Below are positions 34,429-44,114 of a stretch of DNA of 64,000 nucleotides, piece after piece. Below the pieces are notes generated by a model. That model was not told the origin of the DNA, did not search any database, and saw only the letters and a program-made list of their open reading frames with translations. The stretch is from contig NW_024735410.1 of NCBI RefSeq assembly GCF_018991925.1, forward strand, positions 19,239-83,238, read 5' to 3'. This DNA is from Homarus americanus (taxonomy: Eukaryota; Arthropoda; Malacostraca; Decapoda; Nephropidae). The first letter of the stretch is position 1. Every line of letters begins with the position of its first letter. The position numbers and the translations under genes were made by a program.

Positions 34429-36767
34429 CGGCTGTTGGTGTAGCCTCCCTCTCCCACCAATACAAGGCTGTTGCTGGTGTTGTTCCTCCGTAGCACAGGA
34501 CAACATTACTGGCTATATGACGTTACTGATTCTCGAGGTAAGGGATGTGAGGCATTCTGCTGTACCGAGAGACCATAGTTTGTGGGGCAGCCTCTGTGTG
34601 TATTAGGAGAACACATTACAGTGAGATAATCAGACGAGAACAGAGTAAGTATTGTAACACTATAATACTCCCTTAAACACCACTAAACCAGACAAGTTTA
34701 TAATATTTTCTTCACGGAGCTCCCAATAATTTTTCCCTTGACCAAAATCAGTGGGTGTAAACAGTGTTATCTGTAAAAAGAAACTTACTGCAGTGCGAAT
34801 CGCTTATCGTTTCGACTCATTAGTAAAGAAAGTTAATTTAAGCATAATTTATAAACGATGGTAAGACAAACAAAAAGAATTATGTTTTATGACTGTCCAT
34901 TGTTTCATAACTTTAAGTAACATTTATACGATACAGGACAAACTTTAAATACGGTGTAACTATATAGTTTCCCTTAATATATAGGAAATACAGACCAATG
35001 GCGAACAATAGTTTCAGAGCGAAGATATTGATTTCAGGAATGCATCTGATATTCCCGGAGATTATTCCCTTTACATCCACTAAAATCCAATTGTCATATG
35101 AATCAGACAACACCATGACAATAGACGGTGTCCTCAAGCAAGTGGTGGGGGATAATTGTTCGTCCTGGTCATAAACTTCACCTAATATATACCAAATTGG
35201 AGATAAAAGAACTTAGTGTGGTGGTGTGTCAGGGGATTAATGCTCATAGAACTCAAAATATTCAGTTCATATTTGCAGTTTATCAGTTACTTAAAACACA
35301 TGTAAGATTTTTATTGAGCGAGACAACTACATCTTTTAAGAAATGAATTAGAAAAAGAGAAAAGGTCAGCGAAACCAAATAATTATGAGAAGAACTCCAC
35401 GGGGAAGAGAGCTGAAAAATAGTCGAAACTTTTAGGTAAGTGGAGAAGAAAAGTTTTTGAGTATTTGATTTGCCTGCAGGACAGTGGGAGATGCGGGCTG
35501 GCTCTTATACAAGTTCTGGGAGACCATTATACTGTGACTGCTCTCATTAGCCCGGAGTCGATGTGTGAATATTATATAAGGAAAATAGAATAAGAATTCT
35601 GAGGGAAGGCAACTGTATATCACTGAGGAAGGAATGACTTACGCTGCGTAATTAGTTTTCGAGGAGGGCCTGTTTTTAGTTTTGTTTTACCCCCCCCCCC
35701 TTCTCTCCCTTCCTCTACCACCTGTCTTGTAGTAGCCTACCCTCCTTCCCTCTCTCCCTCCCTCCCTCTCTCGCCTAATCCATAGATGACCCATAAACGA
35801 CTTGTGGTAGTCAATTAGATCATGTCCGTGTGGGATTGTGGCTGGGTTGCGGGTGATTTGTTGGGGTATATTTATGACCTGTGTGTGACCTGTGAGTAAC
35901 TGGCGGACGACATTTGAGATTTATACTGGAGTAAAGAACAGAATAATGATACATGGAAAGAGATACAGAGGATGAGTAATGAAGAGAGAGATAAATAGGT
36001 GAATAAACAGGGAGAAAGTACATAGTGACGTAAGAATGAAGAACGAAGATGATAAAGATAAAACAAAATGGACTAATATATTGATATTTTTAACTTAGAA
36101 TTATCTACTGTATATGTTCTATCATACTAAAGACAAAAAAGTGAGTCTCTTGTTGTAGTTATGAGAAACAAATCAAGAAAATAGAATTATACTGATAATG
36201 AACGGGTCAGATGCCTGTCAATTATTGTCACTCCATCCTCGCTGACAATAACAAAAATAAAACACACCAGAATTTTTCACTCATGTTCAAGACTGTAAAA
36301 CTTTATTGGGAGAGAACAACAACATGAGTATTTTTCTCTCGGTTGTCTCTTATTCTGAGCTACGCACTAATGAACTATTGTTGTCCTCTTATTCTTCTTT
36401 TACTACTAACATTTTTCACACCGTTTCTTACGCTGTTCAGGAAAAGGACTATGAGGTAGTCAGTGAATGAGAAGAGACAACTAAGAGACAATCCTTGAAC
36501 GTATTGTTGTGTAAATCCTCACCGTCTTCCTGCGAATTACAACTGCTGCTGCTCGGGTGTATCCAGACCATCGGCCTCTACCCGTTAATGATTTAGTCCC
36601 CTGTGAGACGCACGAGAGCGAGCGACGGGGAAGAGAGAGAGAGAGATGGATGATGAAAACAAGAGAAGCGAGAGAAAGTTGAGGTTGATACGGGTTTTGT
36701 GAGCTGATGGAACGTGAAATTGCTAAATGCGGGATAAAACTAGAAAGACCTATAGATGTAGAACACA
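34429..36767. other. Spacer, nothing recognised
   Basis: Mostly single-copy-looking. A poly-C run lies at about 35690-35700 and CT-rich sequence at 35700-35770. No gene. Confidence 0.5.
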
Positions 36768-37122
36768 CACCAACGCTCTCTCCACCCTGGAAATGCCATC
36801 CCTCAGTGACCTCCACCACCAAGCACTGGAAAGGTTTCCCAGCCAACTATTGCACCACCCTCGTCATTGCCGCCACCTGCCACCGGCAGCCCCCCACCCG
36901 CCTCGCCCAGTCTGCCACTCCAACAAAATTCAGACCATAAGAGCCCTCACCGATAGATATAAGAATAGCACCATCCCATCTATTGTTGAAATAATAAACA
37001 ACGCCTGATTTATGTACTGTACAGCCCTGTAAATATATTCAATGCATATTATATCATTATGTCTAAATCAAATGTAAGTCTGTATATTTTCAGCCACCGG
37101 CTGCAATTCTATTAATAAACCG

Positions 37123-37221
<99 letters not shown>

Positions 37222-37222
37222 T
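36768..37222 (+). mobile_element. LINE family A, 5'-truncated copy 2
   Basis: It begins within the RT C-terminal coding region ([17 protein letters not shown], then LLHHPRHCRHLPPA), reads to a TGA near 37007, then has the family 3' UTR (cagccaccggctgcaattct, attaataaaccgttt). It ends in an unusually long (ATT)n tail of about 95 bp. It is closely similar to the 17849 copy and is a dead fragment. Confidence 0.85.
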
Positions 37223-37908
37223 ATTATTAAAGACGCGATAACCATACAACTCAGGGCAGAGAACATGGTAGATTTCGTGAATAAAAAAAATATTTACAAT
37301 TCTTTGATAACACAACAAGGATCAGAAAAGAAGTATATCAAATAAAAACATAAATGGTCACATAAATAATAAAATGAAAACATGCAGACTGTAAAGACAA
37401 ATCGCTATATTCCCAGTCACTTCCAAATACCGCAAAATGAATCCAATTTCTTGAAGAAATTTGTTATCTTGGACACGTAGGAGGCGAGGATGTGTACAGT
37501 ATAGCTATACATGAGAAGAACACACAAAAGCTAGTGGCGTGAGGAGAGCTCGTTCTCGTCCCTGATTGGCTGACTCGTCTCCCTCACCCATTTTTATCTT
37601 AGACGGCGGTTAATATGGAAGGCGGGTTGATACAGCAGCTACTCTGTACACACACACACACACACACCACACTTCACTAATACACTAAACTTTTCCCTCA
37701 GAAATGCTAAAATTTATTACATTCAAAAACAGTAATATCTCAGCAAACCAAGTTCGAGAGCAGGACCCCTTTAGCTGGTGACGTGTGAGTAAAAGTTTTT
37801 CGTACACCTCAAACTTATTTCTTTCTCTCACCTCCGAGGACTTTCGCAAGGAAATACTTTTTTGAGAGATATTCCCATGAAGATTCTGATAATGATGATT
37901 CTGTGTTT
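37223..37908. other. Spacer, nothing recognised
   Basis: A short CA tract lies at 37649-37668. No gene. Confidence 0.5.
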
Positions 37909-37961
<53 letters not shown>

Positions 37962-38613
37962 TAACGGTTTATTGAAAGAGCATGGCAGCCGGAAGGCTGA
38001 AAATATACATTTACATAATTGGGGAATGGGTCTCTTGATTTACAAATAATATACAAGTAACATAAGTGATAAAAATATGATATATAATAACTAGGTGGGG
38101 AGAAGCTCAAACTACAGGGCATTTCAACATAGTGACATTGCAAAAAGTAAGATTGACTGGGAGTGAATACCCTGGTTGATTACAAGTTATTGATAATTTT
38201 TACAATGGTTGGGACTGGGCTGTTCTTATAGAGATCAGTTCGTGCTCGTATGGGCTGGATGCGGTTATGGTGTCGAACAGCAATCTTCGGAAGAGGGATC
38301 TCGGGTGGTAGTAGGAGCTGGTGTCGAGGATGGTGCAGAAGCTTCTCACCAAATTTGCAGATGAGGTCGTGGTGATGGTCAGTGAGAGCCGAGACGGTCA
38401 GTGTGTTGAGCGCTTCTTGATATGTGGAGTAGGAAGGGGAGAGAATAATCTTGCATGCCTTCTTTTGCACGTTTTCTCGGTGTTTACGTTATGTGGCATT
38501 TAGGGAGGAAGACCAGGTAGGGGAGGCATAGGTGAGCTTGGGAAGTATGAATGTTGAGTAAACACTGAGGAGCTCGGGGGCAGGAACTCCGAGGGACTTG
38601 AGTCGGTGGTAAT
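37909..38613 (-). mobile_element. LINE family B, minus-strand copy (3' part)
   Basis: On the minus strand, coding sequence runs YHRLKSLGVPAPELL, FILPKLTYASPTWSSSLNAT, then an in-frame TAA (about 38492). After that come KKACKIILSPS and KLLHHPRHQLLLPP, ending at about 38180. The 3' UTR with tcaataaaccgttaatt and an (ATT)n tail (37909-37961) matches the 16815-17799 copy. The 5' side is cut at 38613 by the Ty3/gypsy insertion. Its upstream part appears to continue at 45808. Confidence 0.85.
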
Positions 38614-38750
38614 TGTAGGTTATGTATATAAGCTACTGTGCCGAGTAGCAACCCTGTATATAAGCTACTGTGCCGAGTAGCAACCCTGTATATAAACTAC
38701 TGTGCCGAGTAGCAACCCTGTATATAAGCTACTGTGCCGAGTAGCATTTA
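38614..38750 (+). repeat. TATA-bearing 32-bp tandem repeat in LTR
   Basis: Four tandem units are each led by gtatata(a/a)g-type TATA sequence. The third has a single g-to-a change (tataaact). The 3' LTR holds two units (45526-45585). Confidence 0.9.
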
Positions 38751-38885
38751 TATATATCATCACGTGGCAACACTGCACGTTATGTGGCAACATTGCCCCG
38801 AGGCTGCCATATGCAGAGATGCCAACTTAGCGACTTTGTAGCTAGATCTAGAGCTTTTTGTTTTTTTCTAGCGACATTTTAGAGC

Positions 38886-38907
38886 GATTTGCGACTTGTC
38901 GCAAATC
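38886..38907. other. Perfect 10-bp hairpin in hAT subterminal region
   Basis: gatttgcgac and gtcgcaaatc are separated by two bases. The stem contains the gcgac core of the subterminal repeat on both strands, so it presents that motif in inverted pairs. Confidence 0.8.
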
Positions 38908-38999
38908 TAGAGATATCCACAGAAATCTAGCGACTTTCTGGATACTTTTGGACTGTCCATGAAAACTCAGTTTTCCTAATTTCGAGCCATAATATATAG

Positions 39000-39438
39000 C
39001 AACGGGGTTACAGGGACAATACATTTGAACGGGTTGAACTCATAAAACAACTTCGTCAACGCTTACCTGACAACATTCGTGTGCTGCAGTCTATATCTTT
39101 TCTGAGTGCCCATGAATGCTTGAAGCCTATTAAATCAGATATACTTGGTTTGGCACACTTATTTACAGAAGATTCCAGCACCCTTACCAAGATTGATTTC
39201 CAGTGGAAAAAACTGCATCACACAATCTGGACAGAAACATCTAACACCCTAAAAATGTGGTCAGAAGTGGCAAATTACAGAGATGCAACAGGTGAAAACC
39301 CTTACCATGATCTGGCTGAAATTGCACTCGCTGCCTTATCTCTTCCGCATTCAAATGCAGATGTAGAGCGCACATTTAGTAATATGAACTTTGTGAAATC
39401 AAAATTGCGCAACAAAATGAAACTATCGACATTAAAGG
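39000..39438 (+). pseudogene. hAT transposase C-terminal part, first half
   Basis: The frame is open from 39000 (an in-frame TAG sits just upstream at 38997) and has no native start, because the N-terminal BED finger and most of the catalytic domain were lost in the internal deletion. The region includes FERVELIKQLRQRLPDNI and, near the end, LSLPHSNADVERTFSNMN and KSKLRNKMKLSTLK, the hallmark of the hAT family C-terminal dimerisation domain. The frame is cut at 39438 by the nested insert and continues in the same frame at 39909. Confidence 0.92.
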
Positions 39439-39908
39439 TGTGGGGTATGATTTGTTTGGTTCACACTCAGGATGGGATGGAGAAAGGAAACTCACAATGT
39501 GCTCTCTATATACATGTTGTATTGGATGTACAATGCAGCTTGGTGCTGGGAAGGCAGCATGGTTACAAGCGTGATGTAGAGAGAGCTGGTTGGTGAGGAC
39601 GCTCAGAGAAGGACAGCTTGTGGGTCGCCATGCTCGCCAGCGGGAGAGGACCGCCAGGCAGGCGGAGGAGCGAGGGCCGACAGGCAGCGGCGGAGGATGA
39701 GGTGTTGCTGGCTGCGGCTGTAGGTGGAAAGAGAGATCACCACGAGGTCAGGTCTTAAATAGCGGGGGTAGGCGTGGCTTAGCAGTTGACCCCCGCTCCG
39801 TGATGTATGGTTGCGCTGGTTGACCCAGACCACGAGGAATACACTGGGGAATTGGTGGGGTCGGCTACTCAGCGACAAACAGCGTTTGTAGGGAAGAATT
39901 CCACTACA
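39439..39908. mobile_element. Solo-LTR-like insert in hAT transposase (470 bp)
   Basis: It starts tgtggggt and ends ccactaca (TG...CA ends). It is flanked by aagg on both sides (39435-39438 and 39909-39912) and has no similarity to the surrounding transposase. Removing it with one aagg copy leaves the transposase in frame (474 bp, a multiple of three). Size, TG...CA ends and 4-bp duplication fit a solo LTR. Orientation and family are unknown, and a short non-LTR or cut-and-paste origin is less likely. Confidence 0.75.
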
Positions 39909-40133
39909 AAGGCAATTCTTACAATAAAGTATGGGTTAAAAAGACAGAACACCTGTTGTGCAAGTTATGAACTTCCTAGTGATATTTTAAGAAAGATAGG
40001 GACTGTGGAGGCATACAGTTACAAGATATCTGCATGAGAACCTGAACCAAGCACTTCACATGCTTCCAGCTCTACAGTTGTTCACACTGCCGACGACTAC
40101 GAAGAGGACTGGGATGCAATTACTATTGAATAA
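39909..40133 (+). pseudogene. hAT transposase C-terminal part, second half
   Basis: It continues the dimerisation region with AILTIKYGLKRQNTCC and ELPSDILRKIGTVEAYSYK. An in-frame TGA interrupts it near 40035-40037, after which the same frame runs through an acidic tail (HTADDYEEDWDAITIE) to TAA at 40131. The TGA is probably a nonsense mutation, since the downstream frame keeps an acidic transposase-like C-terminus. Confidence 0.88.
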
Positions 40134-40470
40134 TAGGTAAGTGTGCACATTAAACTTTAAAAAAAAAAAAAAATTTATTTTTACATAATGCATTTTATTT
40201 ATACTGAAGGGGGGGAATAATAGCTAGCGACTTTCCATGGAAGATTTAGCGACATTTAGCTACTTTTAGGTACCAGCCTAGCGACATTTGAAAATCCGAG
40301 TTGGCAACCCTGGCCATATGGCAAGGCAGCCTTAGCCTGACTGTGTGAGCCGTGCATGGCACACGCGAGTCACCACTTGTATTTCTCTCATCCATAATAA
40401 ACGGACTTCAGTGTTACACAGTGTTTCCCTACCCATCACTGCATTCTTCAGGGCACACTAGTAACGATCA

Positions 40471-40487
40471 TGGCGCAGTGCCTAGGA
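40471..40487 (+). other. Primer-binding site of the gypsy element
   Basis: tggcgcagtgcctagga begins immediately after the 5' LTR. The TGG start is complementary to a tRNA CCA end, and TGGCGCAGT resembles primer sites reported for serine-tRNA-primed gypsy elements such as Drosophila 17.6. The tRNA assignment is tentative. Confidence 0.75.
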
Positions 40488-40944
40488 TCTGTGGACTTAC
40501 AAAGTGTGTGAACTATGCCGAGACAGTTACGTCTGCCGGTGATGGCGTCAACTCATGGTGCGTTGTGTTGTGTTGCGCTGTGTTTCACCGGGATGTGCAG
40601 TGTTGCTCCGTCACAGTGCGTTTTAGTGACGGTGGCGGTGTTAGTGTCAGTGTATTAGTGTTTGTCTAGAGCTGAGAGTTGAGCATTGGCCTGTTTTTTG
40701 TGGTACCCACGGAGCACGCAGGCGTACACCCTTCTCGTGCGACATCCGGGGGACACTGACGGTCTTGCTGGACCACGCTCCACTCTCTCAGACACACACA
40801 CACGCACGCACACACGCACTCACTCACGGACAGAACAGTGGACCATATGTGTGATTTCTGCGCTGTTTATGTCATATATATGTGGTTCGAGCTGTTGAGG
40901 CGCCACTTTATATACTAAACAGTGCAGTCCACGCACACACAAAG
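40488..40944 (+). other. Leader of the gypsy element
   Basis: An untranslated leader between the primer-binding site and the gag ATG, with a short CA tract at 40792-40820. In comparable elements it would hold packaging signals. I see no specific motif. Confidence 0.6.
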
Positions 40945-42230
40945 ATGGGAGGTAAGAAGGGACAACGTCAGGATGGGAGACACGACTCCCCACCACCTTC
41001 TCCTCCACCGGGCGCAGACTCTCATCCTCCACCTCCTGTGACGGACATTGCCACAATTCTGAGGTGGATGGACGACCGGGACGAGAGACGCAGAGAGATG
41101 GAACTTCAGAGGGAGGAGACACGAAGAGAGGAGGAAAAGTTGCGTTTTGAGGCACTATTGGCGACCCTGGCGCTAACCCACCCTCCCTCACTCGCAGGTA
41201 GCACGCATATAGGCGCCAGTACCCTCCCTCCTCCACCACACCAGCGTCCTGCAGGTACCCTTGCTACCCTAACAGCTCCCAAGGCATCTGTTCAACCCCC
41301 ACCCGCCCTCTCACCAGACGTCACGTTTCAGCTTTTTCGTGAGTGGAGGCGGCGTTGGACAGATTACTCCACGATGGTGGACCTGGACAGCATGCCTCCA
41401 AACAAACAGCTCTTCCAACTACGGATGTGTTTGTCGCTGGAGACCCAGAGAGTCTTGGAGCACACGTTGCACGTGCCTCCCGATTCTACATCTTCAGTGA
41501 CGGATATGCTCGACCTTTTACAGGAGCACGTTTAGGGTCGGAACAACGAGGCTTTGCGTCGCCGTGCCTTTACCAGCTGCAAGCAGGCGGAGAATGAATC
41601 CTTTGACGACTTTTTTGTACGCTTGAAGAGTTGTCGGAGGAGATCGACGTCTGCAAGGCGCACAGCCGGGAATGTGAGGAAGCCTGGATCAAGCACGGGA
41701 TCTTGACAGGTGTCAGGCACGAAGAGTTGATGCAGCGACTCATCCCCCTGGACGCTTCCTCCACACTCCAGGTGGTAGTGACTGAATGTCGGTCATACGA
41801 GGCCACCAAGTCTGCCACCTCTGCCTTACGGGCCCCACCTGCGGTGAGAGCTATCTCACAATACAAGAAGGATAAGAAGGCGGCCAACAACGTGAAGGCT
41901 GCCACACGTTCTTCAACGCCTCCGCCTAGTGCTTCCTGTGGCAGCTGTGGAAAGCAGCACAGCCCCAAGACTTGCCCGGCCGCCGACGCACTGTGCCGTG
42001 GATGTGACCGTAAGGGCCACTGGTCTAACACAGACAGGTGCCCTGCACGAGGCCACAAGTGTCAGGCCTGCGGTCGCTATGGACACTACGACAAGTGCTG
42101 CCGCCAACCCAAGCCCAAAAGCCCGAGACGAGGAGGACAGCAGCGCACTTCCCTCGGGGTGGTTCGCACGCAGCCCCCTCCAGATGGCCCACTCAGCCCC
42201 AAGCAGCAGCGGAGTCACATGAGGAGGGTG
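40945..42230 (+). pseudogene. gag: gag of the Ty3/gypsy element (broken)
   Basis: It starts at an ATG in a good context (aaagatggg). Features in order are a Pro-rich N-terminus, a charged coiled-coil-like helix (DDRDERRREMELQREETRRE), a capsid-like region (RRRWTDYSTMVDLDSM), then three zinc-knuckle-like motifs: C-x2-C-x3-H-x4-C, C-x2-C-x4-H-x6-C and C-x2-C-x4-H (about 41935-42105). Gag would coat the RNA in virus-like particles. A TAG at 41533-41535 and a 1-bp frame loss near 41629 both fall inside the capsid region, so this copy cannot make full Gag. Confidence 0.88.
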
Positions 42231-42279
42231 GAATCGACCACACGCCCCAGGGCTACCCCTTCCCCTACTATCCGCGTCG

Positions 42280-42620
42280 CCGTCACACACGGTGATGTGT
42301 CGGGTCACATCGAGGTGATACCGGACACCGGCGCCGATACTACGGTGATTGGGTTGAAGCACCTCCAGAAACTGGGCCTCACCAAACGCGGCCTGGGACC
42401 ACCGCCGCAGCTGCAGTACTACAATGCGGACGGTTCCCAGATGCCGGACGCTGTGGGCTCCTTTCAAGCAGAGATCACCTACGGCGACAGGTCGTGTCAC
42501 GGATGGATCGACGTGCAGCCTACTCTCGCTACACCCTTGTTGTCGTGGGAGCACTGCAAGGAGTTAGGCGTGGTGCCCAGAGACTTTCCCGAGCAGATCC
42601 CAGCTGCTCGTTACACCGCC
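42280..42620 (+). pseudogene. pol: Aspartic protease domain of pol
   Basis: The catalytic motif DTGADTTV (about 42325-42348) is intact, with the family's following hydrophobic segment (LKHLQKLGL). The domain shares its open frame with the zinc knuckles upstream and RT downstream (41631-43307). It would cleave the Gag-Pol polyprotein. Only the upstream breaks stop its expression. Confidence 0.9.
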
Positions 42621-42799
42621 AGCAGGGTGCGTGAGTCGACGAGCGACGCGCCTGGCGCTGCCACACAGAGCTGCCCAGAACCCGCGTCCACTTCCTCCCC
42701 GCCTCCACCCAAGTCACGGCTGCTTCCTCTTCACAGCGAGACGTCTCCTTCAGCCGCAAGGGCCTACTTCCTGAAGGAGTACTCGGATGTGCTGGTGAC

Positions 42800-43656
42800 G
42801 AAGGAGGCCCTACGGACCGCGCCACTGAAGGCTATGGCGGGTCCGCCTATGAGGATACACCTGCGGGAAGATGCACAGCCGTTTGCCATATACACTCCCC
42901 GGCTGATTCCTCTCGCCTTCAGGGATTCAGTCAAGAAGGAACTGGATTCCATGGTGGCCCAGGGTGTCATCGTACCCGTTGGTGACGACCCATCCCCTTG
43001 GTGCCACCCTCTAGTCGCTGTGGCTATGACTAACGGTGGAGTGCGGATTACTACCGACTTGTCTAAGCTTAACAGCCAGGTGTCCCGTCCCGCCTACCCT
43101 TCACCCACACCTTTTGCAGCTATACGGAGTGTGGATCCGAAGGTACGGCACTTCTCGACGATGGACGCCCTCTGTGGTTACTGGCAGATCCCACTGAAGA
43201 AAGAGGATCAGCCACTGACCACTTTCATCACGCCTTACGGACGCTTACGCTACTGCCGTGGCCCTATGGGATTCGCTGCTAGTGGACGACGTCCTCCTTT
43301 ACGATGAGGACTACCTGACGCATCTTCGCCGCATAGACGAGGTACTGACCAGGTGTAGGACGCACGGCATCACTCTGAATGCCGAGAAGCTCGTCTTGGC
43401 CGCACCTGCAGTGTCTTTCTGCGGTTACCGACTCTCAAGGGATGGCATTGCTGCGGACCCGGAGAAAGTTCGTGCCATAGCGGACTTTGCAAAACCTGCC
43501 AACCTTACGGATCTCAGGTCTTTCATGGGCCTGGTGAACCAGCTGGCAGAATTTTCTCCTGACGTCTCCGCCGCTGCCGGGCCTCTCCGCCCCCTGATGA
43601 GCCCCAAGAGGACGTTCCGTGGACCCCTGACCACGACCTCGCCTTTCATAAGGTGA
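42800..43656 (+). pseudogene. pol: Reverse transcriptase domain, deleted at palm
   Basis: Fingers and palm motifs are visible: PMRIHLREDAQPFAI, LVAVAMTNGGVRITTDLSKLN and FSTMDALCGYWQIPL (motif A Asp). At about 43275 the sequence jumps from GPMGFAAS into the frame of VDDVLLYDED (motif C, catalytic Asp pair). A piece of roughly 25 residues that normally separates them is missing and the frame changes. Downstream, SFCGYRLSRDGI and LRSFMGLVNQLAEFSP are the usual thumb/connection motifs. A further frame break lies near 43617. The polymerase is non-functional. Confidence 0.92.
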
Positions 43657-44114
43657 AGGAGGCCCTGTCAAGTCCACCTATCCTCGCTACTTTCGACCCA
43701 GCGCTCCCCACCGTCCTCCAGACAGACGCCTCGCGCCTGTACGGGGTTGGTTACGCCCTTCTCCAGGATCACGGTGGAGGAAAGTACCGGCTTGTACAGT
43801 GTGGCTCTCGCTTCCTCACCGATGCTGAGTCTCGCTATGCTACCATCGAGCTGGGGCTGCTGGCAGTGGTATGGGCCTTATCGAAGTGCAAGTTCTACTT
43901 GATTGGCCTACAGCACTTCGACCTCATCACAGACCACAGGCCCTTGGTCCCCATTCTTAACCACTATTCGCTGGACGCCATCGAGAATCCCCACCTCCAG
44001 TGCCTGAAGGAGAAGATTTTGGCCTTCGTCTTCACCGCGGCTTGGCGCGCAGGTAAGGAGTTGTGCATCCCGGATGCCCTCTCCCGCTCCCCCAGTCAGC
44101 CGCCCTACACCTGA
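43640..44114 (+). pseudogene. pol: RNase H domain of pol
   Basis: TDASRLYGVGYALLQ carries the first catalytic Asp. YATIELGLLAVVWALSKC (with the catalytic Glu) and LITDHRPLVPIL (the next Asp) follow, then DALSRSP at the C-terminal end. The domain would remove RNA from the RNA/DNA hybrid. It is open within one frame but out of frame with the RT on its 5' side and with integrase on its 3' side. Confidence 0.92.

Larger units (their letters stand above)
38814..40312 (+). mobile_element. hAT transposon, internally deleted, in gypsy LTR
   Basis: The termini are inverted: cagagatgccaactt... at the left and the complement of cagggttgccaactc... at the right (about 17 bp with three mismatches, CAGNG-type start as in hATs). 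A perfect 8-bp duplication gccatatg borders it (38806-38813 and 40313-40320). Both ends carry repeated tagcgac(a/t)tt motifs, expected subterminal transposase-binding repeats. Only the C-terminal third of the transposase remains, so this copy is non-autonomous. It is itself interrupted by a 470-bp insert. Confidence 0.96.
38614..40470 (+). repeat. 5' LTR of the gypsy element (split by hAT)
   Basis: Without the 1499-bp hAT and one copy of its 8-bp duplication this LTR is 350 bp, 64 bp longer than the 3' LTR. The excess is two extra copies of a 32-bp tandem unit: gtatataagctactgtgccg plus agtagcaaccct, four copies here (38623-38750) against two in the 3' LTR. Each unit carries a TATATAAG box. 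AATAAA (cataataaacgg) lies near 40396. Confidence 0.93.

Noticed and set aside
40456..40465. Gypsy LTR ending at ctagtaac
   Set aside because: Extending five bases gives tca ends in both LTRs, places the primer-binding site immediately adjacent, matches the flank duplication and restores the LINE frame, so the later boundary is better.
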